Below, piece after piece: positions 35,668 through 44,335 of a stretch of 58,741 nucleotides of DNA. Both the position numbers and the translations under genes were made by a program. The notes under the pieces were generated by a model. That model saw nothing but the letters and a program-made list of their open reading frames with translations, made no database searches and was not told the origin of the DNA. Source of the DNA: an uncultured Bacteroides sp. (GTDB taxonomy: Bacteria; Bacteroidota; Bacteroidia; Bacteroidales; Bacteroidaceae); assembly GCF_900547205.1 (NCBI RefSeq), contig NZ_URFY01000029.1:1-58741 (forward strand), given 5' to 3'. Within the stretch, counting starts at the first letter, position 1. Each line of letters begins with the position of its first letter.

Positions 35668-36471
35668 ATGAAGTACAAACTTATCGTGCTCGACCTTGAC
35701 GGCACGCTCACCAATTCTAAGAAAGAGATAACTTCTCGCAACAGAGAAGCACTGATACGTGCCCAAGAACAAGGCGTCCGCCTAGTTCTGGCTTCGGGCC
35801 GACCGACTTACGGCATCGTCCTCCTCGCCAACGAACTACGCATGAATCAATTCGGCGGATTCATCCTTTCCTACAACGGCGGAGAAATAATCAACTGGGA
35901 GACTAAAGAACTAATATACGAAAACGTGCTCCCGAATGAGGTCATCCCCGTGCTCTACGAAGGCGCCCGTGCCCATCAGTTAAGCATTCTCACCTACGAC
36001 GGTGCGGAGATAATCACCGAAAATTCCAAAGACCCGTATGTGGAGAAAGAAGCATTCCTCAATAAGATGGCGGTGCGCGAGACGAATGACTTTCTCACAG
36101 ATATCACCCTCCCGGTAGCCAAATGCCTGATAGTAGGCGATGCGGATAAACTAATCCCTCTCGAATCCGAGCTTTGTCTCCGGCTGCAAGGGCGCATCAA
36201 TGTGTTCCGCTCGGAGCCTTATTTCCTCGAACTTGTTCCGCAAGGCATCGACAAAGCCCTGTCTCTCGCCGTGCTTTTAAAAGGAATCGGTGTGGAACGC
36301 GAAGAAGTGATTGCCATCGGAGACGGATACAATGACCTGACGATGATAAAGTTTGCAGGTCTGGGCATCGCCATGGGCAATGCGCAAGAACCCGTGAAGA
36401 AAGCGGCGGACTACATCACCCTGACCAACGACGAAGACGGAGTGGCGGAAGCGCTTGAACACTTCCTCTAG
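35668..36471 (+). CDS. Cof-type HAD-IIB phosphatase
   Basis: This 267-residue hydrolase has motif I VLDLDGTLTNSKKEI near 7-21 with the nucleophile Asp, ILSYNGG near 66, and motif IV IAIGDGYNDLTMI near 212-224, followed by GIAMGNAQEPVKKAADYIT. The layout is that of Cof/YidA-like phosphatases acting on sugar phosphates or related small molecules. The substrate is unknown. It ends 3 bases from the stop codon of the convergent HlyD-like gene, which marks the edge of the peptide system. Confidence 0.92.
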   Translation: MKYKLIVLDLDGTLTNSKKEITSRNREALIRAQEQGVRLVLASGRPTYGIVLLANELRMNQFGGFILSYNGGEIINWETKELIYENVLPNEVIPVLYEGARAHQLSILTYDGAEIITENSKDPYVEKEAFLNKMAVRETNDFLTDITLPVAKCLIVGDADKLIPLESELCLRLQGRINVFRSEPYFLELVPQGIDKALSLAVLLKGIGVEREEVIAIGDGYNDLTMIKFAGLGIAMGNAQEPVKKAADYITLTNDEDGVAEALEHFL

Positions 36472-36474
36472 GCA

Positions 36475-37800
36475 TCACTTCTCCATCTTGTCTTTCAGCT
36501 TACGCAACGGTGAAAGCAGCCTTTCTATCAGTCTCATATCCTCGGTGACGATTTCGGCAGTGCCTTTCATCTCGCGGGTCAGCGGCAGTTCTTTCCCATA
36601 ATTGGTACGCACGCCGTTGGGCAGTTCGATATCTACTACATACATATCCTCGGCAGTCGGCACCGGAGAAACGCTGCGCACACGCCCTTTCAGATAGCCG
36701 AACTCCTGATCGGGGTAGTTGTTCAGCCGGATATTGACCGGCTGCCCCGTTTTCACCTTGCCCGAACCTTGAACAGGTAGCAACGCCTTGCCCACCGGCT
36801 GCGCATCTTCATTGGGTGCAATTACAAAGACACTCTCACCAGAAGTCACATTCTGGTTGTTGCTCCACACACTCATGTAGGTCAGCTTTCCCGAAATGGG
36901 CGCTGCCAACAGATAATTCTGCTCCCATGTGGTGATGCTCACCTGCAATTGCTCCACTGCATTCTTCAGGTTCACCACATACTTCTGCTCTTCCGTCATT
37001 GCCTGATGGCTGATGTCGAGCAAACTCTCTTTCCCCTGCTCTATCTGCATTTCAATCTGCGAAAGAGACATACGCATCCCTTCGTAACTTTGCAGATGTT
37101 GCAGGTAGCTCCGCTCAGATTCGTCATATTCCGCCGCAATCATTGCCTGCTGCTTATACAATACCGAATCGCGTCCGTAGATACGTTTCACCGACGCGTG
37201 CTCCTTTTTCCCCAATCGGTACTGATTCTCTGCCAGTTGGTAGTAGTTCTTCTGGCTTTCGAGCAGTTTCTTGTTGGTTTCCAGCTTCTTGCGATAATAG
37301 TCCTGCTTCACAAAACTTATGTAATCTTTCAGCACAGATACGAATGAGGCGTAGGCAGATTGCACTTCTCCCAGTTTCAGATATTGCCCGTCAAAAAGCT
37401 TCTCTCCCTCACCCAGCACGAAGTTCCGGCTTTCCCATTGTCTCATGCGTTCTTTCAGCAGAAACAGGTCTTCTGCACTGGCAGAGTTTTCTATTATGCC
37501 CAGCACTGCATCCTTCTTCACTTCCGCCCCGTTCCCGGCACGCAGTTCATTCAGCCTTCCGCTTGTGCGGGCAACCACATAGGCAGGTGGATTCTGTGTG
37601 CTGACCGTAATCTCCGCTTCCACCACATCCGGATATTTAAACAGATAACTGCCAATCAGCAAAATGATAACAATGCAGAACAAGACCGTAATCCCCCAAC
37701 GCAGAATCCATGCAGGAACATGGTTCATCACCTCCTGCACCTCTTCACTGCGAAGTTCTATTTCCTTATATCTTTTTTCTTTTTCTTCCATAGCTACCAT
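36475..37800 (-). CDS. HlyD-family membrane fusion protein
   Basis: This 441-residue periplasmic adaptor has a short cytosolic N terminus, one membrane segment near 33-53 (ILRWGITVLFCIVIILLIGS), a first lipoyl half-motif PPAYVVARTSGRLNEL near 75-90, long helical/coiled-coil stretches near 100-290 and a C-terminal beta domain with KTGQPVNIRLNNYPDQEFG. It starts 5 bases after the C39 ABC transporter gene and surely works with it to move mature peptide across the envelope. An outer-membrane TolC-like partner is not in the window. It is the last gene of the peptide operon. Confidence 0.92.
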   Translation of the reverse strand: MVAMEEKEKRYKEIELRSEEVQEVMNHVPAWILRWGITVLFCIVIILLIGSYLFKYPDVVEAEITVSTQNPPAYVVARTSGRLNELRAGNGAEVKKDAVLGIIENSASAEDLFLLKERMRQWESRNFVLGEGEKLFDGQYLKLGEVQSAYASFVSVLKDYISFVKQDYYRKKLETNKKLLESQKNYYQLAENQYRLGKKEHASVKRIYGRDSVLYKQQAMIAAEYDESERSYLQHLQSYEGMRMSLSQIEMQIEQGKESLLDISHQAMTEEQKYVVNLKNAVEQLQVSITTWEQNYLLAAPISGKLTYMSVWSNNQNVTSGESVFVIAPNEDAQPVGKALLPVQGSGKVKTGQPVNIRLNNYPDQEFGYLKGRVRSVSPVPTAEDMYVVDIELPNGVRTNYGKELPLTREMKGTAEIVTEDMRLIERLLSPLRKLKDKMEK

Positions 37801-37805
37801 CTTTT

Positions 37806-40010
37806 CTATTGTCCCAGTTCCAGTTGGTTCTTCACCAGCTTATAATACAAACCACGTTTATCCGTCAGTTCCTGATGCGTTCCTTCTTCCATAATCCGCC
37901 CTTTGTCGAGCACCACTATCTTGTCGGCATCCCTCACCGTACTCAGTCGGTGGGCAACCACCACAACCGTCTTTCCTTTATAAAACTCATGCAGATGCTC
38001 CATAATTTCTTTCTCATTGTTGGCATCCAAGGCATTGGTAGCCTCATCAAAAAACAGGTATTCCGGATTCTTGTATACGGCACGGGCTATCAGTATACGT
38101 TGGCGCTGCCCTTGGCTGATACCGTTTCCTTCCATACCGATTTTAGTGTTGTAGCCCAAAGGCAGCGAGTCGATGAAATCGCGTATGTTCGCCACTGTGA
38201 CGGCATGGCGGAGCCTTTCGATATCAATCTGATCTTCACCCACGGCAATATTCTGGGCGATAGTCTCCGAGAAGATAAATCCGTCCTGCATCACCGAGCC
38301 CGTGCGCGAACGCCACAAGTGTGGGTTGATATTCTCCAGCGGAGTCTCCTCCAACTTTATTTTCCCTTTATTGGGAGCGTAGAAGCCGAGCAGCAGTTTT
38401 ATCAATGTAGTCTTTCCGCTACCACTGGCGCCTACGATGGCGGTCACTTTCTTTTCAGGAATCAGCAAGTTGAGGTTCTCCAATACGTAATCCCGTTCGG
38501 CTCCGTCATAACTGAAAGAGAGGTCTTCGATGCGGATATTCCCTTTCTCGGGCAATATGGTAAGTTTGGAATCAATATCCTGCTCTTCATCCTTCTTGCC
38601 ATGCACCTCGTTCAAGCGCTCCAAACTGATTTTAGCATCCTGAAGCTGCTGCACGAATCCGATGAAAGAACCGATAGGTCCCGAGAGTTGCCCGATTATA
38701 TAGGTAAGAGACATCATCATACCCAGCGTCATTTCACCATCCACCACCGATTTGGCGGCAATAAAGGAGATGATGATGTTCGTTGTCTGATTAAAGAAGA
38801 TGGAGCCCACCTGCTGCGTCTGCCCCAAGGCAAGGCCTTTCACGCTGATTTTAAAGAGCTTCACTTGTATGCGTTCCCATTGCCAGCGTTTCTGCTTTTC
38901 GCAGTTGTTGAGTTTAATCTCCTGCATGGCAGTAACGAGTTGTATCAAGCTGCTCTGCTCCCCTGCTGCCTGAGCAAAACGGCGGATATCCAACTCACGG
39001 CGATATTTCATGAAGAGAAGAATCCAACAGACATAGAGCGAGTTGCCTACCAAGAAGATGGCGAGAATGCCAAGGTTATAGTAAGCCAAGACGAAGGCGA
39101 AGATAAAGAAATTGACGAACGAGAACAGGGTACTGATGGAAGATCCCGTAAGGAATGACTCGATACGGCCGTGGTCGCCGATGCGCTGCATGATATCTCC
39201 TATCATCTTCGTATCGAAATAATGCAACGGAAGCTTCATCAGTTTAGCCAAGAAATCGGAGATAAGGGCGATGTTGATGCGGGCATTCATGTGAAGCATA
39301 ATCCAACTGCGGATAAACTCCACCGAAAGCTGCGAGAGGGACACCACCAACTGGGCTATCAGTATCAATGTGATAAAAGACATATTCCCCCCGTGGATAC
39401 CGACGTCTACCAAAGACTGCGTGAGGAAGGGAAAGATGAGTTGCAGCACACTGATTGTCAGCATACCAAGCACCAACTGTATCAATTGTTTCTTATACGG
39501 AGTGAGGTATTTCAGGAAGAAACTAAGGCTGCGCTCTCCCGTTCTTTTCTCATCGTCCATGTCATAAAACTCGGGAGTGGGCAGGACGGTGAGAGCCGCT
39601 CCTTTCTCCTCCCCGCCTACTCTGGTAGAAATCCAGCATTTCTTAAATTCATTCTCTTTGTATGTCACCAATTGGCTGGCAGGGTCGGCAATGCTAATCC
39701 GGTAGCCATCCTTCTTTTTACGGATATCATGGCAGACTACAAAATGATTCTGATTCCAATGCAGAATACAAGGCAAAGGCACATCTTCCACCAACTGCTT
39801 GAATGAGATTCGCACTCCGGAGGTACGAAAGCCGATGGCTTCGGCCGCATCACTGATACCTAGCATGGATACTCCTTCACGCGTGATGAAGGACCGGGCA
39901 CGAAGTGTCTGAAGGGAATACGTCTTGCCGTAGTACTTCGCTATCATGCGAAGACAAGTTGGACCGCAATCCATAGCGTCCAGTTGGATATAATGGGGGA
40001 AGCGTTTCAT
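37806..40010 (-). CDS. Peptidase-containing ABC transporter (C39, GG-leader exporter)
   Basis: This 734-residue PCAT-type exporter is cut-and-export in one chain. The N-terminal C39 peptidase is intact: Gln9 and Cys15 (QLDAMDCGPTCL), His89 (NQNHFVV) and Asp109 (IADP). A membrane domain spans about 165-440. The ATPase has Walker A GASGSGKTTLIKLLLG, signature ISQGQRQRILIARA, Walker B YLFFDEATNAL and the switch VVAHRLST. It should cleave the double-Gly leaders of the three precursors encoded upstream. The DNA looks richer in G+C than the precursor region. Confidence 0.94.
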   Translation of the reverse strand: MKRFPHYIQLDAMDCGPTCLRMIAKYYGKTYSLQTLRARSFITREGVSMLGISDAAEAIGFRTSGVRISFKQLVEDVPLPCILHWNQNHFVVCHDIRKKKDGYRISIADPASQLVTYKENEFKKCWISTRVGGEEKGAALTVLPTPEFYDMDDEKRTGERSLSFFLKYLTPYKKQLIQLVLGMLTISVLQLIFPFLTQSLVDVGIHGGNMSFITLILIAQLVVSLSQLSVEFIRSWIMLHMNARINIALISDFLAKLMKLPLHYFDTKMIGDIMQRIGDHGRIESFLTGSSISTLFSFVNFFIFAFVLAYYNLGILAIFLVGNSLYVCWILLFMKYRRELDIRRFAQAAGEQSSLIQLVTAMQEIKLNNCEKQKRWQWERIQVKLFKISVKGLALGQTQQVGSIFFNQTTNIIISFIAAKSVVDGEMTLGMMMSLTYIIGQLSGPIGSFIGFVQQLQDAKISLERLNEVHGKKDEEQDIDSKLTILPEKGNIRIEDLSFSYDGAERDYVLENLNLLIPEKKVTAIVGASGSGKTTLIKLLLGFYAPNKGKIKLEETPLENINPHLWRSRTGSVMQDGFIFSETIAQNIAVGEDQIDIERLRHAVTVANIRDFIDSLPLGYNTKIGMEGNGISQGQRQRILIARAVYKNPEYLFFDEATNALDANNEKEIMEHLHEFYKGKTVVVVAHRLSTVRDADKIVVLDKGRIMEEGTHQELTDKRGLYYKLVKNQLELGQ

Positions 40011-40013
40011 ATA

Positions 40014-41210
40014 TTAGAGTTCATTTATCAATTGTCGATATTTATTTCTCATTAGGCTTACACTATAAACAGAAGTTGCTAGTTTTTGCGCGTTCTGTCC
40101 TAGAATTTGGCACAAAGTATCCGAGAACAGTAACGCCAAAATAGCTTCAGCCAAATGAGCAGAATATTTCTTTCCACTTTTAAAGGAAGTAATCGAAGCA
40201 ATACGGGCATTCAATCCGTCATGGAACATATTGCGTACCCCAAAGCCATCAGAAGCTACTATAGGCAAACCGTGCATCATCATCTCAATTCCAGTATAGC
40301 TACATTGTTCGGAATAGGAAGGTAGCACACCAATATCCGCCATTTGATACCATTTGCACAATTCATTTTTCTTCAGATGTCCAAGACAAGTCACTTTCGG
40401 CAATATGTCTTTATATAAAGACAACTCCACCTGTAAAGTGCCGGCTACAATTAATCGGGTATGAGGCTGACATTGCAGAACAAGCCTAAAGGCATTCATT
40501 AATGCAACAAAGCCTTTTGCTTTTGTCGCACGTCCAACAAAAAGAACAAGTTTCTCATTTTCATCTATATTAGCCAATCTCTTCAATTCATTTTTATTTT
40601 GTGAAAGATATTTTCCTTTTGCCAATCCATTCGGAATCAACCTTATCTTATTCTTATTGATATGGTAAACATCCTGCAAAAGAACCGACGTGTCATGTGA
40701 CAAACAAACAATTCGGTGTGCAATATTACACATTTCTTGCTCTTCTTCAAAGATTGTCCTCAAATATTCTGCTTCTTTCATCTCATATTTTCGGGAAAGA
40801 AATGCAGACCATCTCTTACAATCGCCAAGAAACAGAGAAGTCCACGATAAATCATGTATAACATAAACAAACTTTGATAATGGATAATACTGCTTCATCA
40901 ACTGCAAAAACTCCGGACAAGGAGAATGATTGACAAAGAATACATTATCCACAGAATCTTCAATGTAAATGCGGAAGATACGCAATGCCACTTTCGGAAA
41001 GCTTATAAAATTCCCTTTAGTAAATAGCGGGAAAAGCATACTTTTCCCCTCCTTCGTATCAATTATTGAAAACTGTGATTGATTGGTATTAAATTCGATA
41101 AAGCACATCTTCATCTCTTTTTGTCTGTAACAAAAAGCATTCTTTAAAAATGTACCTATGCCATTTTTACCCGAACTAACATATTCATTTATGATATAGA
41201 CTGTTTTCAT
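40014..41210 (-). CDS. Glycosyltransferase of the GG-Bacteroidales peptide system, copy 2
   Basis: This 398-residue GT4-like protein opens KTVYIINEYVSSGKNGIGTF. It has VIHDLSWTSLFLGDC near 125, NKIRLIPNGL near 187 and VLFVGRATKAKGFVAL near 211. The donor site is PSYSEQCSYTGIEMMMHG near 300, followed by LPIVASDGFGVRNMF. It is clearly related to the transferase at 51035-52261. From memory, this matches the TIGR04157 family found only with GG-Bacteroidales peptides. It lies 4 bases before the exporter gene. It may glycosylate Ser, Thr or Cys of the core peptide, but no sugar or site can be deduced. Confidence 0.85.
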   Translation of the reverse strand: MKTVYIINEYVSSGKNGIGTFLKNAFCYRQKEMKMCFIEFNTNQSQFSIIDTKEGKSMLFPLFTKGNFISFPKVALRIFRIYIEDSVDNVFFVNHSPCPEFLQLMKQYYPLSKFVYVIHDLSWTSLFLGDCKRWSAFLSRKYEMKEAEYLRTIFEEEQEMCNIAHRIVCLSHDTSVLLQDVYHINKNKIRLIPNGLAKGKYLSQNKNELKRLANIDENEKLVLFVGRATKAKGFVALMNAFRLVLQCQPHTRLIVAGTLQVELSLYKDILPKVTCLGHLKKNELCKWYQMADIGVLPSYSEQCSYTGIEMMMHGLPIVASDGFGVRNMFHDGLNARIASITSFKSGKKYSAHLAEAILALLFSDTLCQILGQNAQKLATSVYSVSLMRNKYRQLINEL

Positions 41211-41218
41211 ATTTCTGC

Positions 41219-42652
41219 TTAGCGCATCAAAGCTTTATCCAATTCTTTCTTTAAATACTCAATCTGGCTTGGGCGTGATAAATTATCGTTCACAACATTG
41301 CCCTCAGGGTCTAGTAAAACATATCGAGGAATTGATATACGCTCATTCTTATATATCTTATCTAATATATCCATAGTCAGCTTTTCAGTTGCTCTTAGAT
41401 GTAGTCCGGGCAAATTAGCACGGATTGCATCTTTCCATGCTTTTTCATTTTTATCAATTGAAACATACAATAATAAGAGTTTTGGATAACATTCCAATAA
41501 TTTATGTAATTCCTTATTATGAGCGAATTGAAGTCTACAGGGTACACACCACGTAGCCCACAAATCAAGAAAAACATAGTTGCCTTCAAACAGTTTCAAG
41601 CACGTAATATCCTTTAAAGAATTTATAGTTTCTGTGATGATTATCGGCTCCGAATAGGAACGTTTACTCTTCTCCCACATTTCAGATAATATAGCAAAAG
41701 ATTCGCTTTCCGAATACTCTTTTGCAAAGTAATCAAGCATTTTTTTACGATTAAATTCATTAACACTATATGCATATTGTGCAACATATGCATCAAAGAA
41801 AGCAGTCATACGTTGAGATGCCGGAGCAAGTAAATAGTGTATATAGGGGCCAAATGTTTCAGCACCATATCCTTGTAAAAGCTTATTTTTTTCATTATCG
41901 CTTAATTTAGAATATAAATTATAGTAATAATCATTCCAGTAAAGATACAGTCCTAGTTTACTTGAGTTATCATCAGGAGGGTAATTATTATAAATCGAAT
42001 CAATAGCAGCATAAATTAATACAGAATCGTTTCGCTGTTTAACTATATCTCCATTTGCCAATAGCTCCTTATAAATACTGACAATTGCATAATGTTCATC
42101 AAATTCACCTTTTTTCTTTATAGCATTCGCCACTTGAAGCGTAACTTGGTTAGTAGAAAACAATTCATCTAAAATTTTAAGATCGATATGTGGAATAGAA
42201 TCTTTAAAGTAATTAAGAGATTCAGATAGTTGATTACTATTTGAGAAACATTTATCAGAAAGTTTTTCTAGTTTACCGGTATATGCCATATGATTCATAA
42301 CATATTTGATATTTAGAAAATTACTCCCTTCTGCACTATGCCCATATGCCATGATACGCCTGTCAGCATAATCAATTGTCAACTTTGCATTTGGATAAAC
42401 CAGCAGTTCATATTTCAGACCAGTAGAATATTCCAAATATACTAGACTCAAATCTTTAATATTGAAATTACAAATTTCACTTCGTCCTGGTATTAACTTA
42501 ATTGTAGTATAATACATAGAATTGTAATTTCCGTCTATAGGCTTCCCTACTTGCACCGTTACAGTATCTTGTGTAGTAAACGTCAATGTTACAATTTGTG
42601 TTTTAGCACAAACAGAGCATAGTGATAATAAAAAGAATAATAATGGCTTCAT
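41219..42652 (-). CDS. TlpA-like thioredoxin-fold protein, 477 residues
   Basis: This exported protein has an N-terminal signal peptide (KPLLFFLLSLCSVCAKTQ), a long beta/helical N-terminal region and a C-terminal TlpA/AhpC-type thioredoxin domain with WATWCVPCRL (Cys369, Cys372) and a cis-Pro in ISIPRYVLLDPEG near 440. It probably reduces or rearranges disulfides in the periplasm. It directly follows precursor 1, separated by a perfect hairpin, so it is likely dedicated to the exported peptide or to the VKOR-fusion protein. Confidence 0.85.
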   Translation of the reverse strand: MKPLLFFLLSLCSVCAKTQIVTLTFTTQDTVTVQVGKPIDGNYNSMYYTTIKLIPGRSEICNFNIKDLSLVYLEYSTGLKYELLVYPNAKLTIDYADRRIMAYGHSAEGSNFLNIKYVMNHMAYTGKLEKLSDKCFSNSNQLSESLNYFKDSIPHIDLKILDELFSTNQVTLQVANAIKKKGEFDEHYAIVSIYKELLANGDIVKQRNDSVLIYAAIDSIYNNYPPDDNSSKLGLYLYWNDYYYNLYSKLSDNEKNKLLQGYGAETFGPYIHYLLAPASQRMTAFFDAYVAQYAYSVNEFNRKKMLDYFAKEYSESESFAILSEMWEKSKRSYSEPIIITETINSLKDITCLKLFEGNYVFLDLWATWCVPCRLQFAHNKELHKLLECYPKLLLLYVSIDKNEKAWKDAIRANLPGLHLRATEKLTMDILDKIYKNERISIPRYVLLDPEGNVVNDNLSRPSQIEYLKKELDKALMR

Positions 42653-42667
42653 TAGAATACAATTAAG

Positions 42668-42702
42668 ATACTTCTATTAGCAATAGTAGCTAATAGAAGT
42701 AT
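42668..42702 (-). terminator. Perfect hairpin after precursor 1
   Basis: A 14-bp perfect stem, ATACTTCTATTAGC (42668-42681) and GCTAATAGAAGTAT (42689-42702), has a 7-base loop. It lies 9 bases after the precursor 1 stop. The T run on the minus strand is weak, so it may act as a partial terminator or mRNA stabiliser that raises precursor over TlpA output. Confidence 0.65.
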
Positions 42703-42710
42703 TATTACAA

Positions 42711-43007
42711 TTAAATTTCGGAGCAATCCACTTGAGCATATACAGCAGTACATTTAGCCTCTGCTAACCTCGCTGCCTCCATAATAGATTTTCCTGCTAC
42801 CTCTACAGTTTTTTCCGGCGAAGGAACAGTACCCGACTCCACTTTACTTGAATCTACTTTTGAGCAAACACAACGAAAATTTGTAAGTTTTCCGTCAGCG
42901 CCACTGCCTCCAGTGGAACTAGAACCACTACCGCCTAAAACCTGTTTCATTTCATTGTCACTTAGTACAACTTCATTCTGCAAATCAATTTTTCCAAACT
43001 TTTTCAT
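42711..43007 (-). CDS. GG-leader precursor peptide 1
   Basis: This is a 98-residue RiPP precursor. The 26-residue leader ends in LSDNEMKQVLGG, a double-Gly site for the C39 exporter. The core begins SGSSSTGGSG, then has Cys46, Cys48, Cys86 and Cys95 (a C-x-C pair and two single Cys). The leader matches that of precursor 2 closely (VVLSDNEMK-VLGG), while the core differs. Ser/Thr/Gly-rich and Cys-containing segments offer sites for glycosylation and oxidation. A conserved 25-bp element sits 53 bases upstream and a hairpin follows the stop. From memory the leader fits TIGR04149-type natural product precursors. Confidence 0.88.
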   Translation of the reverse strand: MKKFGKIDLQNEVVLSDNEMKQVLGGSGSSSTGGSGADGKLTNFRCVCSKVDSSKVESGTVPSPEKTVEVAGKSIMEAARLAEAKCTAVYAQVDCSEI

Positions 43008-43059
43008 AAATATATAGTTTTAATGTATGTTGTAGATATCCGATTAAGGACTAATTAGA

Positions 43060-43093
43060 CTATTACCCTACAACTTAATAATAGCACAATCAA
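43060..43093 (-). promoter_or_regulatory. Conserved element upstream of precursor 1
   Basis: On the minus strand: TTTGATTG, 2 bases, then a 25-bp block containing TATTATTAAGTTGTAGG and ending GGTAATAG. The 25-bp block (43060-43084) matches the one before precursor 2 at 24 of 25 positions, and in both cases it ends 53 bases from the start codon. Probably a promoter or operator. Confidence 0.6.
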
Positions 43094-43105
43094 ATATTTA
43101 GCAAT

Positions 43106-43705
43106 TCAGTTATCTTTATCATTGACAATCTTAAAGATACAATCCTTTAGCTCTTTCCACCCTTCTGCCCCTTCGTCACGAAACAATATTTCTTTCTTAT
43201 TATTTATTAAGATATAAGAAGGAAAAGTATTGATTCCTAGTCTTAATGTCAACGCTTCTTGGGGCTTTTCTTGATTATCCCACAAACGCCCCCACTTCGC
43301 ATTATTCTCATCTAGTATCACTTCTGATTTTTCAAAATTTCCCGGCTGATCAAAGCAAACACTTAAAAAGCTACATCTATCTTTCACTGAATCATATAAT
43401 GTCTTTAAATCAGGAATACCGTTTATACATGGACCGCACCATGTCCCCCAGAAGCCAATCAATAAATAAGAAGTATTATCTGAGAAATAAGGCTTAACTT
43501 TGAATAAAAGCTCATCAGGGAAGAGATTTATACTACTCATATCCTTTTCTATTTGCGTGCAATATGCAAAATTCCATTCTTTATCAAGACTATCTAATCT
43601 TAAATTGATGTTATCAAAAGGAATAGTATCTCCTAAACAATAAACTTGCTTATATTTGGAGTTTTTCAAATAAGAATTTCGATGCATATTGCCAGCTTTA
43701 TCCAT
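43106..43705 (-). CDS. TlpA-like thioredoxin domain, downstream part of a split gene
   Basis: This 199-residue open frame contains a full TlpA-like thioredoxin domain with FWGTWCGPCINGIPDL (Cys90, Cys93) and a Pro in NTFPSYILIN. It has no signal peptide, unlike its two paralogs here. The open frame runs back past its first ATG to the TAG that ends the upstream gene, and the two are in the same frame. Residues YKQVYCLGDTIPFDN match YSDCTLGDTIVLND of the intact 423-residue paralog, which has its own N-terminal half. So this is most likely the C-terminal half of a gene cut by one nonsense codon. Without export it should not work in the periplasm. Confidence 0.75.
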   Translation of the reverse strand: MDKAGNMHRNSYLKNSKYKQVYCLGDTIPFDNINLRLDSLDKEWNFAYCTQIEKDMSSINLFPDELLFKVKPYFSDNTSYLLIGFWGTWCGPCINGIPDLKTLYDSVKDRCSFLSVCFDQPGNFEKSEVILDENNAKWGRLWDNQEKPQEALTLRLGINTFPSYILINNKKEILFRDEGAEGWKELKDCIFKIVNDKDN

Positions 43706-43762
43706 TACTGAAATTTCGATATCCGACCTATCATAATTGACACAGCTATTGACATATACCTT

Positions 43763-44335
43763 CTAAACTTCATCTTGAAATTCTGTATGTCCTATTTTCA
43801 ATGTTGAAAAACTGAGTGCAAAGTCATTCATCCGTTGATCTTTAAATTTAAAACCATTTTGATATGGTATCAAGAATAATTCCATATCCGAAGCATTTCC
43901 TTTATCATCCGTAAAAGGATACCTCACCGCAATGATTGCATTTTTAGGGGCATTTTTAGGATTCCATTTCCTTAAAGAATCAACCGAATAAATATAAGAC
44001 ATAGCTTTCCCTAAGGATGAATTATATTCAGTAGGTATTGTATATTCAATCTTATCACTTTCTCTCTTCACTAATACATAAAATACACTATTCTTGATAG
44101 CACACTTATATAAAATACTATCAATGATAGAGGTATCATTTTCCCAACATTTCATCACCAAGGGATGATAAATAGTCCTCCTTTCAGTACTTCTATCCGA
44201 CAGCGTATCAAGCTTTAAGGTGATAGTAGTATCAAATTTCTGAGCACTAGATATCTGAGAACATAATAAAACAGATATAAGCGATATTAAAAAAAACAGA
44301 GCCTCAGGTTTTATCATAATTTTAATTATTAGCAC
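43763..44335 (-). CDS. N-terminal half of the split TlpA-like gene
   Basis: This 190-residue open frame has a signal peptide (ALFFLISLISVLLCSQISSAQ) and a beta-rich N-terminal domain like that of the TlpA-like proteins beside it, but no thioredoxin domain of its own. It ends in GAAGTTTAG, and the same frame continues without another stop into the thioredoxin domain at 43106-43705. Its start overlaps the upstream TlpA gene by 14 bases, though ATG 44317 would avoid this. Read through, the product would be about 409 residues, close to the 423-residue paralog. Confidence 0.7.
   Translation of the reverse strand: MLIIKIMIKPEALFFLISLISVLLCSQISSAQKFDTTITLKLDTLSDRSTERRTIYHPLVMKCWENDTSIIDSILYKCAIKNSVFYVLVKRESDKIEYTIPTEYNSSLGKAMSYIYSVDSLRKWNPKNAPKNAIIAVRYPFTDDKGNASDMELFLIPYQNGFKFKDQRMNDFALSFSTLKIGHTEFQDEV

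Noticed and set aside
37809..39806. Long plus-strand open frames of 449 and 211 codons
   Set aside because: They lie antisense to the intact C39 exporter gene, show no family motifs and have compositions expected of shadow frames.
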